A DNA stretch of 64,000 nucleotides from positions 434,001 through 498,000 of the forward strand of contig CAZMAR010000001.1 in assembly GCA_964564635.1 (NCBI GenBank). The letters are read 5' to 3'. Shown here piece after piece: positions 16,470-26,654 of the stretch; position 1 is the stretch's first letter, and the number at the start of each line of letters is the position of its first letter. The notes under the pieces were generated by a model, which was given only the letters and a program-made list of their open reading frames with translations, did no database searches and was not told the origin of the DNA. The position numbers and the translations under genes are program-made. The DNA is from Tepidaquicella sp964564635. Its GTDB lineage: Bacteria > Bacteroidota > Ignavibacteria > Tepidaquicellales > Tepidaquicellaceae.

Positions 16470-18698
16470 CTAAATAACGCTATTACCAAAAGTCCATTCA
16501 GATTCATTTACCATTAAACCAAATCCTGGTACATAGAGGTTTTCATCTGATTGAACCCAATAACCATTAATTTGTTCAATATAATTTGCTTCTCTTATTT
16601 TATTAAAAGTATAGATTGGAACATTTACAATATACCTCTGAAGTTTTCTTAATAATTCTTTTGATGCTCCAAGATACTTTAACTTATCAATTAATTCAGG
16701 ACTATTTTTATATCTGACTATAATGCATATTTGTCTATTATCATCAATTATATTGAAATTTTCAGCAAATTCCCTGAATTGAAATTCGAATTTACAAGCA
16801 TTTCTAACAAAATAATGATAAAAATTTGGCTTATCAAATGAAATTATATTTTTATAAAGATAATAAAAATATTCTAAATAGAGATTTGGTGTAAATTGAT
16901 TCCCTTTAAAATTTCTTAGAATATATTTTCCTGCATCCTCACATTTTTTAAGAAAACCTAGGGGAGATGGTTTTTGTGAAATAAAAATATATACTTTACC
17001 ACCTTCTTTAATTTTATTCTCACGATTACATCTTCCAGCTGCTTGTGCAATTGAGTCAAGTCCTGTTATGGCTCTATAAACTACCGGAAAATCAATATCA
17101 ACACCAGCTTCAACAATTTGCGTACTTATAACCCTGATTTCTTCACCTTTATTAAGTTTGGTTTTTATAGCTGAAATTAATTCACTCCTTTCTTCACCAC
17201 ACATATAACCAGAAAGATGAATTGTTCCTTCAGGCATCAACTTGTGTAATGTTCTGCAGTCATCTCTTTTGTTAACTATACAAAGAACTTGATTGTGTTT
17301 AATAAGTTTTCCTGCAATTTCTTCCCAACTTTCACTCTCATTTAAATTTTTGGGCAAGATGTATTCAACGCGTTTGAACTCTTTTGAAAGAGAATCTGGA
17401 TCATCAATTATTTCTTTAACATTATCGAGTCCTTCAATTACATTTGGTTCGCTTCCAATTTTTCCGATTAGTGCGGGTTGAGTAGCACTCATTAAAAGTA
17501 CTGTCACTCCATAATAATTAACTAACCCTTTGAGAACACTCAAAATTGGCTTTAGATAATGGGTCGGAATCATCTGTGCTTCATCAAGAATGATTATACT
17601 ATTAACAATGTTATGTAGTTTTCTACAAGCTGAAGTTTTATTAGCAAATAATGATTCAAAAAGTTGAACATTGGTTGTTACAATTATTGGTGCGTCCCAA
17701 TTTTCTGATGCTAAACGATTTTTTTGATTTTCCTTTTCCGGATCTAAATTACTATGATGTTCAACAACTTGATTATCGCCAAAAACTGATTTGAAAATTT
17801 CCGCTGTTTGCTCAATTATACTTGTATAAGGAATTGCAACAATTATTCTTTTCTTACCATATGCAATTGCGTGTTCTAGGGCAAAAGCCATTGAAGAAAG
17901 AGTCTTACCTCCACCTGTTGGAACTGTTAACGAAAAAAATCCCGGTTGAAGTTTCGCTTTATCTCTGCACTGATATAAAATTTCATTTCTCTTTTTATTT
18001 ATTTCAGAATCTGATTTCTTCTTCAAGATATAATCATCAAATAACTTTTTAAGCTCAACAATAGATTTATATTCTAATTCGCGCTTACCTGACATATAAG
18101 TTTCAGTATCAAGGAAATCAGCATCGACTAGACAAGAAAACAACATTCTTATCCAAAGATGAATTTGTTCTTTATCAACTTTATTGTTAATGAAAAATTG
18201 CGGAGTTGATTCAGGGATTGATAATTCTAAAAATTTTTTCGCTTCTTCGATCTGTTTAATCTTTTCTAAATCGTCCGTAATTAGTTTTCTATTTTCATCA
18301 AAAATCCTTTGTGATAATTGAGGAATCCAATCCGGTAAACCAGAATGATGTCCTCCGATAATATAAGCTATTGCTCTTGCAATTGGTAAGTTCTTAAATC
18401 TTTCAAAGACATAAATAGCCCCCGCAGCACTATGATTAGGTCTTTTTGTTGATCCTTCTAATTGAGTATCTTCATCGAAATAACCAGTTTCTCTTCTAAT
18501 GTAATTTTGCCAATCTGGATGATATTTTCCAATATCATGCAAAAAACCTACCAACTTTCCCCAATCATGATTAGAAAATTCATTTGCAAATGCACCTGAT
18601 TTTTCACCACACTTTTCTAAATGATCTTTTAATAAATGTAATTCACTTAATTTATAAGCATTAGGTATAATGTGAGCAATATATTTATCTTCTGACAT
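16470..18698 (-). CDS. cas3: Cas3 helicase-nuclease
   Basis: 742 aa with the HD nuclease at the N-terminus: HDWGK, then LHDIGKYHPDW (H54, D55), then GGHHSGLPDW (H117/H118). The SF2 helicase follows with Walker A PTGGGKT near residue 261, DEAQ near 370, SATQP, the STQIVEAGVDIDFP motif, and QAAGRCNREN (motif VI). All nuclease and ATPase motifs are intact. Cas3 is recruited by Cascade after target recognition and degrades DNA. It is the first gene of the cas operon, and a possible promoter lies just upstream. Confidence 0.97.
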   Translation of the reverse strand: MSEDKYIAHIIPNAYKLSELHLLKDHLEKCGEKSGAFANEFSNHDWGKLVGFLHDIGKYHPDWQNYIRRETGYFDEDTQLEGSTKRPNHSAAGAIYVFERFKNLPIARAIAYIIGGHHSGLPDWIPQLSQRIFDENRKLITDDLEKIKQIEEAKKFLELSIPESTPQFFINNKVDKEQIHLWIRMLFSCLVDADFLDTETYMSGKRELEYKSIVELKKLFDDYILKKKSDSEINKKRNEILYQCRDKAKLQPGFFSLTVPTGGGKTLSSMAFALEHAIAYGKKRIIVAIPYTSIIEQTAEIFKSVFGDNQVVEHHSNLDPEKENQKNRLASENWDAPIIVTTNVQLFESLFANKTSACRKLHNIVNSIIILDEAQMIPTHYLKPILSVLKGLVNYYGVTVLLMSATQPALIGKIGSEPNVIEGLDNVKEIIDDPDSLSKEFKRVEYILPKNLNESESWEEIAGKLIKHNQVLCIVNKRDDCRTLHKLMPEGTIHLSGYMCGEERSELISAIKTKLNKGEEIRVISTQIVEAGVDIDFPVVYRAITGLDSIAQAAGRCNRENKIKEGGKVYIFISQKPSPLGFLKKCEDAGKYILRNFKGNQFTPNLYLEYFYYLYKNIISFDKPNFYHYFVRNACKFEFQFREFAENFNIIDDNRQICIIVRYKNSPELIDKLKYLGASKELLRKLQRYIVNVPIYTFNKIREANYIEQINGYWVQSDENLYVPGFGLMVNESEWTFGNSVI

Positions 18699-18724
18699 TG
18701 CCCAATGATTAAATTATTATAAAT

Positions 18725-18752
18725 AGTATAATTTATTTTTAAAAAAATTCAA
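18725..18752 (-). promoter_or_regulatory. Possible cas operon promoter
   Basis: On the minus strand TTGAAT (18752-18747) and TATACT (18730-18725) are separated by 16 bp, about 27 bp upstream of the cas3 ATG. This resembles a sigma-70 type promoter with a short leader and no obvious ribosome site. Composition is very AT-rich, so chance matches are common, and the promoter consensus of this lineage is uncertain. Confidence 0.35.
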
Positions 18753-18837
18753 GGTAAATATATTTCTCACCCCAGTTTTATATACTTCTTAAAATGAATT
18801 TGAGAAAAAATTATTTCTACTTTTTTAGAAAATTTTA

Positions 18838-20340
18838 TTAATTTATTCCGAAAAATTTTGCTGAGCTTTCTGCTAATTTTACAATTGGCGTAAAATATAA
18901 ACCGAAAAATATAGTTGGGATTGCGAGTATAATTAAAATTAAGTAGTAGCTGAATGAATATTTTACTGGTTGCGCTTCGGTTTCAGATTTTTCAAGGAAC
19001 ATTTTCTTAACAACTTTGAAGTAAAAGAAAAGGGATATAACGCTGTTCAACATAAGTACAATTGCCAACCAAAGATAAGTAGTACCGGGTTTTAACAGTG
19101 CGGTAACAAGGTAAAACTTACCAATAAACCCAACAGTACCCGGAATACCAGCAAGGGAAAGCATAAAAAGTGCCATAGCAGAGCAGACAAAAGGACTTCT
19201 ATAAGCAAGCCCTTTCATCTCTTCTATGTTATCTGTACCAAGTTTATTGACAATCATTAAAGTAGCAAAGAAAGCACCAAGATTCATAAATAAGTAAGCT
19301 GCGAGATAAATCATAAGGGCAGCAATTCCTAACTGATTAGCAATAACTAATCCGGATAAAATGTAACCCGCTTGCGCAATAGATGAATACCCGAGTAGTC
19401 TTCTCATACTCTTCTGCCAAATAGCAATAAAATTACCAATGAACATAGAAGCAACAGAAAAGAAAATAATAATCTCTTGCCAGTTTACACCATCAATAAC
19501 TTTATAGAATCCATCAATAGTAACATTTGAAGTAAGGAAAGTAGTGATAAAGAACCTCACCAGCACAGCAAAGCCAGCAGCAGAAGATGTAACAGCAAGA
19601 AAAGCTGAAACTGGTGTTGGCGCACCTTCATAAACATCAGGAGTCCAGAAATGAAATGGAACAGAAGAAATTTTATATCCAAATCCAGCAGAAATCATAA
19701 TCATCACTAAAATAATAAATGGATTGCTGAACTTTGCAACCGCCAGATATCTGCTAATATCATAAATGTTAAGGCTTCCGGTGAAGCCATAAAGTAGCGA
19801 CATACCAAAAAGCATAATACCTGAGGAAGCAGCACCGTAGACAAGATACTTCATTGCAGCTTCTGAAGAGCGATTGAGTCTTTTAGTATAACCTGCAAGT
19901 ATATAAGAAGTTAAGCTTGCAAGTTCAAGTGAAAGATACATCATAAGTAAATTGACAGAGGAAGCCATCAGGAAAGCGCCAAGCGCAAGAGAGAGAATTA
20001 AAAGTGTATATTCGTTTTTATGGGTTGCTTTATCAATTTCTTCTGATAAATCAAAAAATATAATAACTAGTATAGAAGAAAGAATAAATAGATACTTGAA
20101 AAAAACCGCATAGGGATCAATAACAATCATCCTTGCAAAAAGGATATCGTGACCATTAGAGTATTTATAAACAAAATATGCACTAACAAGGAGCCCAAGA
20201 ATTCCTACCAGAGAAACGAAAGGGCTTTTTTTCCTGACAATTAAATCAAGAATTAAACAAACTAAAAGAGTAATGATAATAACAATTTCCGGTAGGAATT
20301 TATCTATATTGCTAAGTATTTCTACAAATTGCTGTTGCAC
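18838..20340 (-). CDS. nuoN: NADH-quinone oxidoreductase subunit N
   Basis: 500 aa, about 14 transmembrane helices. It is an antiporter-like membrane subunit of complex I. AGYTKRLNRSSEAAMKYLVYGA and FHFWTPDVYEGAPTPVSAFL are the conserved proton-channel regions, with lysines in the broken helices. It is the last gene of the nuo operon, 12 bp after nuoM. The cas operon begins 140 bp further on in the same direction. Confidence 0.96.
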   Translation of the reverse strand: MQQQFVEILSNIDKFLPEIVIIITLLVCLILDLIVRKKSPFVSLVGILGLLVSAYFVYKYSNGHDILFARMIVIDPYAVFFKYLFILSSILVIIFFDLSEEIDKATHKNEYTLLILSLALGAFLMASSVNLLMMYLSLELASLTSYILAGYTKRLNRSSEAAMKYLVYGAASSGIMLFGMSLLYGFTGSLNIYDISRYLAVAKFSNPFIILVMIMISAGFGYKISSVPFHFWTPDVYEGAPTPVSAFLAVTSSAAGFAVLVRFFITTFLTSNVTIDGFYKVIDGVNWQEIIIFFSVASMFIGNFIAIWQKSMRRLLGYSSIAQAGYILSGLVIANQLGIAALMIYLAAYLFMNLGAFFATLMIVNKLGTDNIEEMKGLAYRSPFVCSAMALFMLSLAGIPGTVGFIGKFYLVTALLKPGTTYLWLAIVLMLNSVISLFFYFKVVKKMFLEKSETEAQPVKYSFSYYLILIILAIPTIFFGLYFTPIVKLAESSAKFFGIN

Positions 20341-20352
20341 CTATTTATATTT

Positions 20353-21930
20353 TTATTTAATAATTAAATTAACTAAATGATTAGCAGAGGTTGTAATAAG
20401 ATTAAGGAATAAAGAAGGTAATATACCAAGTAAGATAATAATAATAACAAGCGGAACAGAGCTCACCAGTTCACGAGGGCTGATATCATTTAATCCTTCC
20501 CATTTATTAGGTAGAGTTCCAAGGAAAACTCTTTGTATAGTCCATAATATATAGCCTGCATTCAAAATAATACCAAGAGTTGAAACAATAGCAATAATTC
20601 TGATTAAATCACTTTGAAAACCGCCAAGAAATATAAATGACTCACTTATAAATGCACTCAATCCAGGTAAGCCAATTGAAGCGAAAAAGGCAACCATAGT
20701 AACAGCAAAATACTTGGGCATTTTGTTTGCCAATCCACCAAAGTCATATAACCCCCTTGTATGTGCTCTATCATAAATAACGCCCACCATAAGGAACATA
20801 ACAGCAGTGATAGTTCCGTGATTAAACATCTGGAATATTGCGCCGTTCATTCCGATTGATGTCATAGAAGCCATACCAAGTAAAACATAACCCATATGCG
20901 AAATAGAAGAATAAGCAATTAATTTTTTAAAGTCTTTTTGAGCCATTGCACAAAGAGCGCCATATATAATGTTAATAGCGGCAAAGATAGCAAGCGGATA
21001 CATAAAGAATCTTGCAGCATCTGGGAAAATCGGATATGAAATTCTCATTATTCCATAAGTACCCATTTTCAAAAGTACCCCAGCAAGAATAACGGAAATA
21101 GCAGTTGGCGCTTCTACGTGAGCATCAGGTAACCATGTATGGAATGGGAAAACAGGTACTTTGATAGCAAAACCGATATATAAAGCAATGAAAGCGAGAT
21201 ATCTGAGAGAAGTTCCTATACCACCTAAAAATGGACTTCCTTCCAATGTTCTTGGGTCCATTAAAGAAATCATATTAAAAGTATGCAATCCGGTTTGCGG
21301 GTCTTTTGAACTGAAGAATAAAGCAATCATCGTAATTAAGATAAATACACTACCAAATAAAGTATAAAGGAAGAACTTAATTGCCGCATATTCCCGTCGT
21401 TCACCACCCCAAATACCAATTAGAAAGTACATAGGGAACAGCATAACTTCCCAGAACACAAAGAAGAGAAAGAAGTCAAGAGCGCAGAAAGTACCCATCA
21501 TTCCTGTAACAAGAAGAAGATACATTGCATAGTACCCTTTTTCATTGTTCTTTACACTAAAACTTGCAACTGCTCCAACGAAAGCAATAATAGCCGTAAG
21601 TAAAATCATAGGAAATGAAATGCCATCAGTTCCGAGAAAATAATCAATATTAACTTTCCCAATACTTGCCACAGGCAGGTCAACAGAAATCCAAGTAAAT
21701 TTTTCAACAAACTGTAAACTTTCAAAACTGTTGACGCCAGCTTTAGAAGGATCGTACCGAGTAATCATCAAAGCAGCGAGAACTACAAGTATTAATGAGA
21801 AGAAAACAGCAATGTACTTTATGATTCTCGTTTGAGATTTCGGTATTAAAAGAACGATAATCATGCCTACAATTGGCAGAAAAATAATCCAGCTGAGTAT
21901 TCCAATACCGAGTATATTTAATTGACTCAT
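20353..21930 (-). CDS. nuoM: NADH-quinone oxidoreductase subunit M
   Basis: 525 aa, multipass antiporter-like subunit. It shows FFVFWEVMLFPMYFLIGIWG, FHTWLPDAHVEAPTAISVIL and a conserved lysine in AQKDFKKLIAYSSISHMGYV. It translocates protons in the distal membrane arm. The gene starts 27 bp after the end of the tRNA-Leu gene, which separates it from nuoL. Confidence 0.96.
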   Translation of the reverse strand: MSQLNILGIGILSWIIFLPIVGMIIVLLIPKSQTRIIKYIAVFFSLILVVLAALMITRYDPSKAGVNSFESLQFVEKFTWISVDLPVASIGKVNIDYFLGTDGISFPMILLTAIIAFVGAVASFSVKNNEKGYYAMYLLLVTGMMGTFCALDFFLFFVFWEVMLFPMYFLIGIWGGERREYAAIKFFLYTLFGSVFILITMIALFFSSKDPQTGLHTFNMISLMDPRTLEGSPFLGGIGTSLRYLAFIALYIGFAIKVPVFPFHTWLPDAHVEAPTAISVILAGVLLKMGTYGIMRISYPIFPDAARFFMYPLAIFAAINIIYGALCAMAQKDFKKLIAYSSISHMGYVLLGMASMTSIGMNGAIFQMFNHGTITAVMFLMVGVIYDRAHTRGLYDFGGLANKMPKYFAVTMVAFFASIGLPGLSAFISESFIFLGGFQSDLIRIIAIVSTLGIILNAGYILWTIQRVFLGTLPNKWEGLNDISPRELVSSVPLVIIIILLGILPSLFLNLITTSANHLVNLIIK

Positions 21931-21957
21931 TATAAAATAATTTATTTATTTTTTATG

Positions 21958-22043
21958 TGCCGGAAAAGGGGGTCGAACCCTTACGGGATTTTACTCCCAC
22001 TGGATTTTGAGTCCAGCGCGTCTGCCAGTTCCGCCATTCCGGC
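21958..22043 (-). tRNA. tRNA-Leu (anticodon CAA)
   Basis: 86 nt on the minus strand. The acceptor arms GCCGGAA and TTCCGGC pair over 7 bp with discriminator A. The D arm is followed by the anticodon stem CTGGA/TCCAG with loop CTCAAAA, giving anticodon CAA for UUG codons. A long variable arm (class II) and a T arm with GGTTCGA follow. CCA is not encoded. It lies 18 bp after the nuoL stop and 27 bp before the nuoM start on the same strand, so it is embedded in the nuo operon. Confidence 0.95.
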
Positions 22044-22061
22044 TATATTAAAGAACAAAAT

Positions 22062-24092
22062 TTAAAAAGCTCGGAAAATAATATACAAAATTATAATACC
22101 AAAAATCAAAAATGCAATATATGTTTGAATTTTTCCGGTCTGGAACTTTCTAAATACAAGACCAAAAAACTGAATAATAACTGCTACAAGATTAACAAGA
22201 CCATCTACAATATACTTATCAAACCAGCCACCAAGGGCAGAGATATTTTTAACAAGATAAGCAGCACCATTAACCAAACCATCGATAATATATTTATCAA
22301 TAAGATTTGCAAGCGCTGAAAGTCCCATTGTTAGAGAGACAGCAGTTAGATGATATAACTCATCAAAGTACCATTTATTAAAAGAGAGTTTATAGAAAAA
22401 TTTATATTTCACTTTTAGCTTTTCAGTATCGACTTTCTTCCAGTAGAAGAAAAGGAAAGCAATAAGTATTCCAATAACAGCAAGAATAATAGATAGACCC
22501 ATTGCTGGATAGTGAGCATGATGTAAATATTCTGAGAATTCTTCCAGTGGCAAAATATGATATATTTTCCCCTGCATACCAACATTAATGGATTCAGGGG
22601 CTTTAAGAACTTTTAATATCCAGCCACTATCAGCAGATATTGGATTGAATGAGAAGAAAATAAAAATAGAAAGAATACTTAAAACAATTAGCGGAATGGT
22701 CATCTGTGCAGGAGATTCCTTACAATGATCATAATTTTCCTTTAACTTTGGTTCACCGTGGAATGTTTTTATAACAAGCCTGAACATATAAAATGCTGTC
22801 AAGCCAGCAACAAGAAAAGCAATTATAGGAATAATATAATTAATTCCACCATTGATTTGAGCAAAAGCAAGAGTAGCTGATAAAATAGAATCCTTACTTA
22901 AAAAGCCAGATGTAAAAGGAATTCCAGAGATAGAAAGTGTTGCAATAAGGAAAGTCCAATAAGTTATGGGCATTTTTTTCTTTAAACCGCCCATTTGATT
23001 TATATCCTGAATATGATGCATACCAACAATAACAGAACCTGAACCAAGAAAGAGGCAAGCTTTGAAAAATGCGTGTGTTACAAGGTGAAATACTGCATAT
23101 GAATACGCCCCCACTCCGAGAGCCATTATCATATATCCAAGTTGACTTACAGTTGAATATGCAAGAACTCTTTTAATATCATTTTGAGTGATTGCAATGG
23201 TAGCGGAAATAAATGCGGTAATTGCGCCAATATAAGCAATAACAGTAAGTGCATCAGCAGAAAGCATAACAAAAACTCTTGCCACCAGATAAACACCAGC
23301 AGCCACCATAGTAGCAGCGTGAATCAAGGCAGAAACAGGTGTCGGGCCTTCCATAGCATCAGGAAGCCACACATGAAGTGGAAATTGAGCTGACTTACCA
23401 ACGGCACCGCAAAATATTAGAATTCCAGCAGCAGTAAGCCACCCACCTGCTAATTTACCCTGTGCAACTCCATTAAAAATACCGTTGAAACTAAAATCGC
23501 CAATAAAAAGGAAAATTATCATTATACCTGTTAAAAACCCAACATCACCAATTCTGTTGACAATAAAAGCTTTTTTTGCTGCTTCCTGTGGTGCTTTTCT
23601 TTCATACCAGAAACCGATTAAAAGGTAAGAACTCAACCCAACCAGTTCCCAAAACACATACATTAAAAGCAAACTACTGGTAAGAACAATTCCAAGCATA
23701 GAAAAAGTAAATAAACCCAGATAAGCAAAATATTTTCCATACTTTGGATCACCCTCCATATATTTAACAGAATATAAATGCACCAGAGCACTAATAATAT
23801 TTACAACCACCAGCATAATAGCTGATAAAGAATCTATAACAAAGCCAGCTGTGATTTTCGGTTGTCCTTCCCCAAGGCTAATCCAATCGAAAGTAACGCT
23901 TACCGGTTCACCTCTCATTAAATAAGCAATTAAAATCAAAATTGAAAATCCAAGCGCAGAAAATAAAAATATATTTGCAAGCCAGTCACCTCTTCTGGGC
24001 AATCTTTTCCCAAAAAATATTAATATAAGAAAAGAAACCAGCGGAATTATTAAAACGATAACAGGAAGTTTGTATAGTATAAATTCCATCAT
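22062..24092 (-). CDS. nuoL: NADH-quinone oxidoreductase subunit L
   Basis: 676 aa, the longest antiporter-like subunit. MEGPTPVSALIHAATMVAAG and the preceding FPLHVWLPDA are the conserved channel regions. The C-terminal part contains the long lateral helix that runs along the membrane arm. It is 7 bp after nuoK. The next element downstream is tRNA-Leu rather than nuoM. Confidence 0.96.
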   Translation of the reverse strand: MMEFILYKLPVIVLIIPLVSFLILIFFGKRLPRRGDWLANIFLFSALGFSILILIAYLMRGEPVSVTFDWISLGEGQPKITAGFVIDSLSAIMLVVVNIISALVHLYSVKYMEGDPKYGKYFAYLGLFTFSMLGIVLTSSLLLMYVFWELVGLSSYLLIGFWYERKAPQEAAKKAFIVNRIGDVGFLTGIMIIFLFIGDFSFNGIFNGVAQGKLAGGWLTAAGILIFCGAVGKSAQFPLHVWLPDAMEGPTPVSALIHAATMVAAGVYLVARVFVMLSADALTVIAYIGAITAFISATIAITQNDIKRVLAYSTVSQLGYMIMALGVGAYSYAVFHLVTHAFFKACLFLGSGSVIVGMHHIQDINQMGGLKKKMPITYWTFLIATLSISGIPFTSGFLSKDSILSATLAFAQINGGINYIIPIIAFLVAGLTAFYMFRLVIKTFHGEPKLKENYDHCKESPAQMTIPLIVLSILSIFIFFSFNPISADSGWILKVLKAPESINVGMQGKIYHILPLEEFSEYLHHAHYPAMGLSIILAVIGILIAFLFFYWKKVDTEKLKVKYKFFYKLSFNKWYFDELYHLTAVSLTMGLSALANLIDKYIIDGLVNGAAYLVKNISALGGWFDKYIVDGLVNLVAVIIQFFGLVFRKFQTGKIQTYIAFLIFGIIILYIIFRAF

Positions 24093-24099
24093 AAAAAAT

Positions 24100-24408
24100 T
24101 TATTCTTTCAAGGAATTTACTTCATCTACATTAACAGTAGAAAAGTTGTGATAAATATTGATGATAATTGCAAGTCCAATTGCTGCTTCTGCCACAGCAA
24201 GGATAATAACAAAAATCGCAATCACCTGACCATCAACACCCAATCCGCCATATTTAGAAAAAGCAATTAAATTTATATTACATGCATTTAGAATTAACTC
24301 AATACCCATAAGAATTAAAATGGCATTTTTTCTTGACATAAGGGCATATAAGCCTAACACAAATATGATTGTTGATACAGCGAGATAATGATATATTGTA
24401 ATTTGCAT
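24100..24408 (-). CDS. nuoK: NADH-quinone oxidoreductase subunit K
   Basis: 102 aa, three transmembrane helices. GIELILNACNINLIAF holds the conserved membrane glutamate, and a second acidic residue lies in VAEAAIGLAI. It is tightly packed between nuoJ and nuoL. Confidence 0.95.
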   Translation of the reverse strand: MQITIYHYLAVSTIIFVLGLYALMSRKNAILILMGIELILNACNINLIAFSKYGGLGVDGQVIAIFVIILAVAEAAIGLAIIINIYHNFSTVNVDEVNSLKE

Positions 24409-24418
24409 AATAGTTTAT

Positions 24419-24913
24419 TTACTTTTTTCTTGCATACATTGCAGCACCGATTAAAGCAATTAAAAGAACAACAGATGCAATTTCAAAAGGTAAAAGATAG
24501 GTGGAAAGCAAAAGCTTTCCGATGTGCGAAATTGTTTCTTCACTAGGAATTTCTTTATATACATTCCACTTTGTAGTGAGAATAATTACCATTAAAATAA
24601 CAAAGATGCCGGAAGAAATAATCGCAGCCGGAATAGCACTAAGGTTTTTAGTTCTAATTTCTGCATCTGTAATTCTTGTTGTAAGCATAATACCAAAAAT
24701 TAAAAGCACAAGAATTCCACCAATATAAAGTAACAGTTGCGTCAAGGCGATAAAGTCTGCTCTCAATAAAAGATATAATGCCGCTATAAAAAACAAAGAA
24801 ATAAATAAAGCGACAGCAGAATAAATTACATTTCTTGCAAACACTACAATAAAAGCAAATGAAACCACCAGAAATGAAAACACATAAAATAATATTGTTG
24901 TTATATCAGGCAT
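24419..24913 (-). CDS. nuoJ: NADH-quinone oxidoreductase subunit J
   Basis: 164 aa from the ATG at 24913 (MPDITTILFYVFSF). The frame is open for a further 46 codons upstream, but those overlap nuoI and encode a lysine-rich stretch unlike NuoJ, so the internal ATG 5 bp after the nuoI stop is chosen. It has five transmembrane segments and the conserved ALYLLLRADFIALTQLLLYI region. Confidence 0.92.
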   Translation of the reverse strand: MPDITTILFYVFSFLVVSFAFIVVFARNVIYSAVALFISLFFIAALYLLLRADFIALTQLLLYIGGILVLLIFGIMLTTRITDAEIRTKNLSAIPAAIISSGIFVILMVIILTTKWNVYKEIPSEETISHIGKLLLSTYLLPFEIASVVLLIALIGAAMYARKK

Positions 24914-24917
24914 ATTT

Positions 24918-25535
24918 TCAAGTAGTTTGATTAGTTTGTTTGTTAATATCCGTATTGCTCTGTTGATTTGGTTGTCCTGCTTCTTTCGGAGCAGTTTGCG
25001 CTTTAGATGCTTCTTCTTTTTTCCGTGCCTGTTCTGCTTGATACTCAGCAAGTTTTTGCCTTTTCGCTTCTGCTTCCTGTGGGGTCATAGTAGCAAAATT
25101 ATAAATAAGATTCTCTCTTCTGTATTCTGAATATTCAAATACATTAGTCATATAAATACAGTTTGTTGGACATGGAAAAACGCACAACTGACAGAAGCAA
25201 CACTTAGCAAAATCAATTGTGAACTTTGAGATATGCAGAGCTTTTTTCCTGCCCTGAGAAGTTACACCGGTCTTTCCTACAATATCACCCGGAACTGCTT
25301 TTATTGTTTCAATCTCAATACAACTAACAGGACAGGCTTTTGCACATTGGTCACAACCGATACAATCATCAATATTTACAAAAATTCTATTCCTCTCCCT
25401 TTCAGGTAACTGAAGTCTCTGTTCGGGATATTGTATGGTAACACTTTTCTTGAAAAAATGTCTGAAAGTTATAGACATACCGATGAATATGGAAGAGAAA
25501 GCGTCGTATATATTTTTAAAATATCTTTTCATCAA
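24918..25535 (-). CDS. nuoI: NADH-quinone oxidoreductase subunit I (2x 4Fe-4S)
   Basis: 205 aa. Two ferredoxin-type motifs, CIGCDQCAKACP and CCFCQLCVFPCP, bind clusters N6a and N6b, which pass electrons to NuoB. After the second cluster domain there is a tail of about 40 residues rich in Gln, Lys, Ala and Thr that the usual enzyme does not need. It lies 13 bp after nuoH. In the absence of NuoEFG this subunit is the likely docking site for the electron donor. Confidence 0.95.
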   Translation of the reverse strand: MMKRYFKNIYDAFSSIFIGMSITFRHFFKKSVTIQYPEQRLQLPERERNRIFVNIDDCIGCDQCAKACPVSCIEIETIKAVPGDIVGKTGVTSQGRKKALHISKFTIDFAKCCFCQLCVFPCPTNCIYMTNVFEYSEYRRENLIYNFATMTPQEAEAKRQKLAEYQAEQARKKEEASKAQTAPKEAGQPNQQSNTDINKQTNQTT

Positions 25536-25548
25536 AAGAAAAATTTAT

Positions 25549-26604
25549 TTAAACTAAAACCACATATAAACCGACAGCAAAAAGACATAGAAAAGCAAAA
25601 GGAATCATATATTTCCAGCAAATAGTCATTAACTGGTCAACGCGGAGCCGTGGTAAAGTCCATCTAATCCAAATCTGAACAAAAACAAAAAAGAGTCCCT
25701 TACTTATTGCCCAGAAAAACTGAACAATTGGATGATTCAGAACAGGAATTAAATCACCAAAAGGAGATTGCCAACCTCCGAAAAATAAAGTAGATATAAT
25801 TGCAGATACAGCGAACATTTCAGCATATTCAGCAAAGAAAAACATAGCGAATTTCATACCCGAGTATTCAAGATGCACACCAGCAACAATTTCACTGTCT
25901 GCTTCCACAATATCAAATGGATTGCGGTTTGTCTCAGCCAGAGTAGATAAAAATAAAATCACAAAAGAAATAATCATAAATGGAATAATGACAATCTTAA
26001 TAGGTCCACCTGGTCCGCCAAAAATATACCAATTTTGAATTCCACCAGCCTGTTTTTCAATTATGGTTTGCATTTGAAGACTGCCAGCCAGCATCACAAC
26101 AGTAAGAGCAGAAAGAGCTGTTGGAATTTCATAACTCACAATTTGAGACACAGACCTCATCGCACCATAGAGCGAGTATTTATTATTGGAAGACCAGCCT
26201 GCAATCATCAATCCAATTACTCCTAAAGAAGTAATTGCAAAGAAATAAAACAGACCAAGATTTAAATCTACTCCTATAAAAATACTACTAAATGGAATTA
26301 CAGCATAACCCATAAAAGCAGCAGTAAAAACAATATAGGGGGCAACATTGAAAAGAATTTTATCTGCTCTCTCAGGAGTAATAAACTCTTTCTGTATTAA
26401 TTTAATAGTATCAATAATAGTTTGTAGAAGCCCGAATTTCCCTACTCTGTTAGGACCAACTCTGTCCTGAATCCATGCGGAGATTTTTCTTTCTCCCCAA
26501 ACAGCATACAAAGCAAACAGAGCAACGAAAATTAAAACAGGTATAGGAACAATAAAATACGAAATAAGATTCTCGCCTAATAACTGTGTAATGTAATTAT
26601 CCAT
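25549..26604 (-). CDS. nuoH: NADH-quinone oxidoreductase subunit H
   Basis: 351 aa, about eight transmembrane helices. Key regions are ERKISAWIQDRVGPNRVG near the start and ETNRNPFDIVEADSEIVAG, the acidic quinone-channel loop. NuoH forms the quinone chamber with NuoB and NuoD. In this operon it follows nuoD directly, with no nuoE, F or G. Confidence 0.96.
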   Translation of the reverse strand: MDNYITQLLGENLISYFIVPIPVLIFVALFALYAVWGERKISAWIQDRVGPNRVGKFGLLQTIIDTIKLIQKEFITPERADKILFNVAPYIVFTAAFMGYAVIPFSSIFIGVDLNLGLFYFFAITSLGVIGLMIAGWSSNNKYSLYGAMRSVSQIVSYEIPTALSALTVVMLAGSLQMQTIIEKQAGGIQNWYIFGGPGGPIKIVIIPFMIISFVILFLSTLAETNRNPFDIVEADSEIVAGVHLEYSGMKFAMFFFAEYAEMFAVSAIISTLFFGGWQSPFGDLIPVLNHPIVQFFWAISKGLFFVFVQIWIRWTLPRLRVDQLMTICWKYMIPFAFLCLFAVGLYVVLV

Positions 26605-26654
26605 ATAGTTGTCAAAATTCGGTTGTTATAACTTTTTTGTCAAATAACACTTAA

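Noticed and set aside
24914..25051. 46-codon N-terminal extension of nuoJ
   Set aside because: It overlaps nuoI and is lysine-rich and unlike NuoJ; the ATG at 24913 fits the family start.
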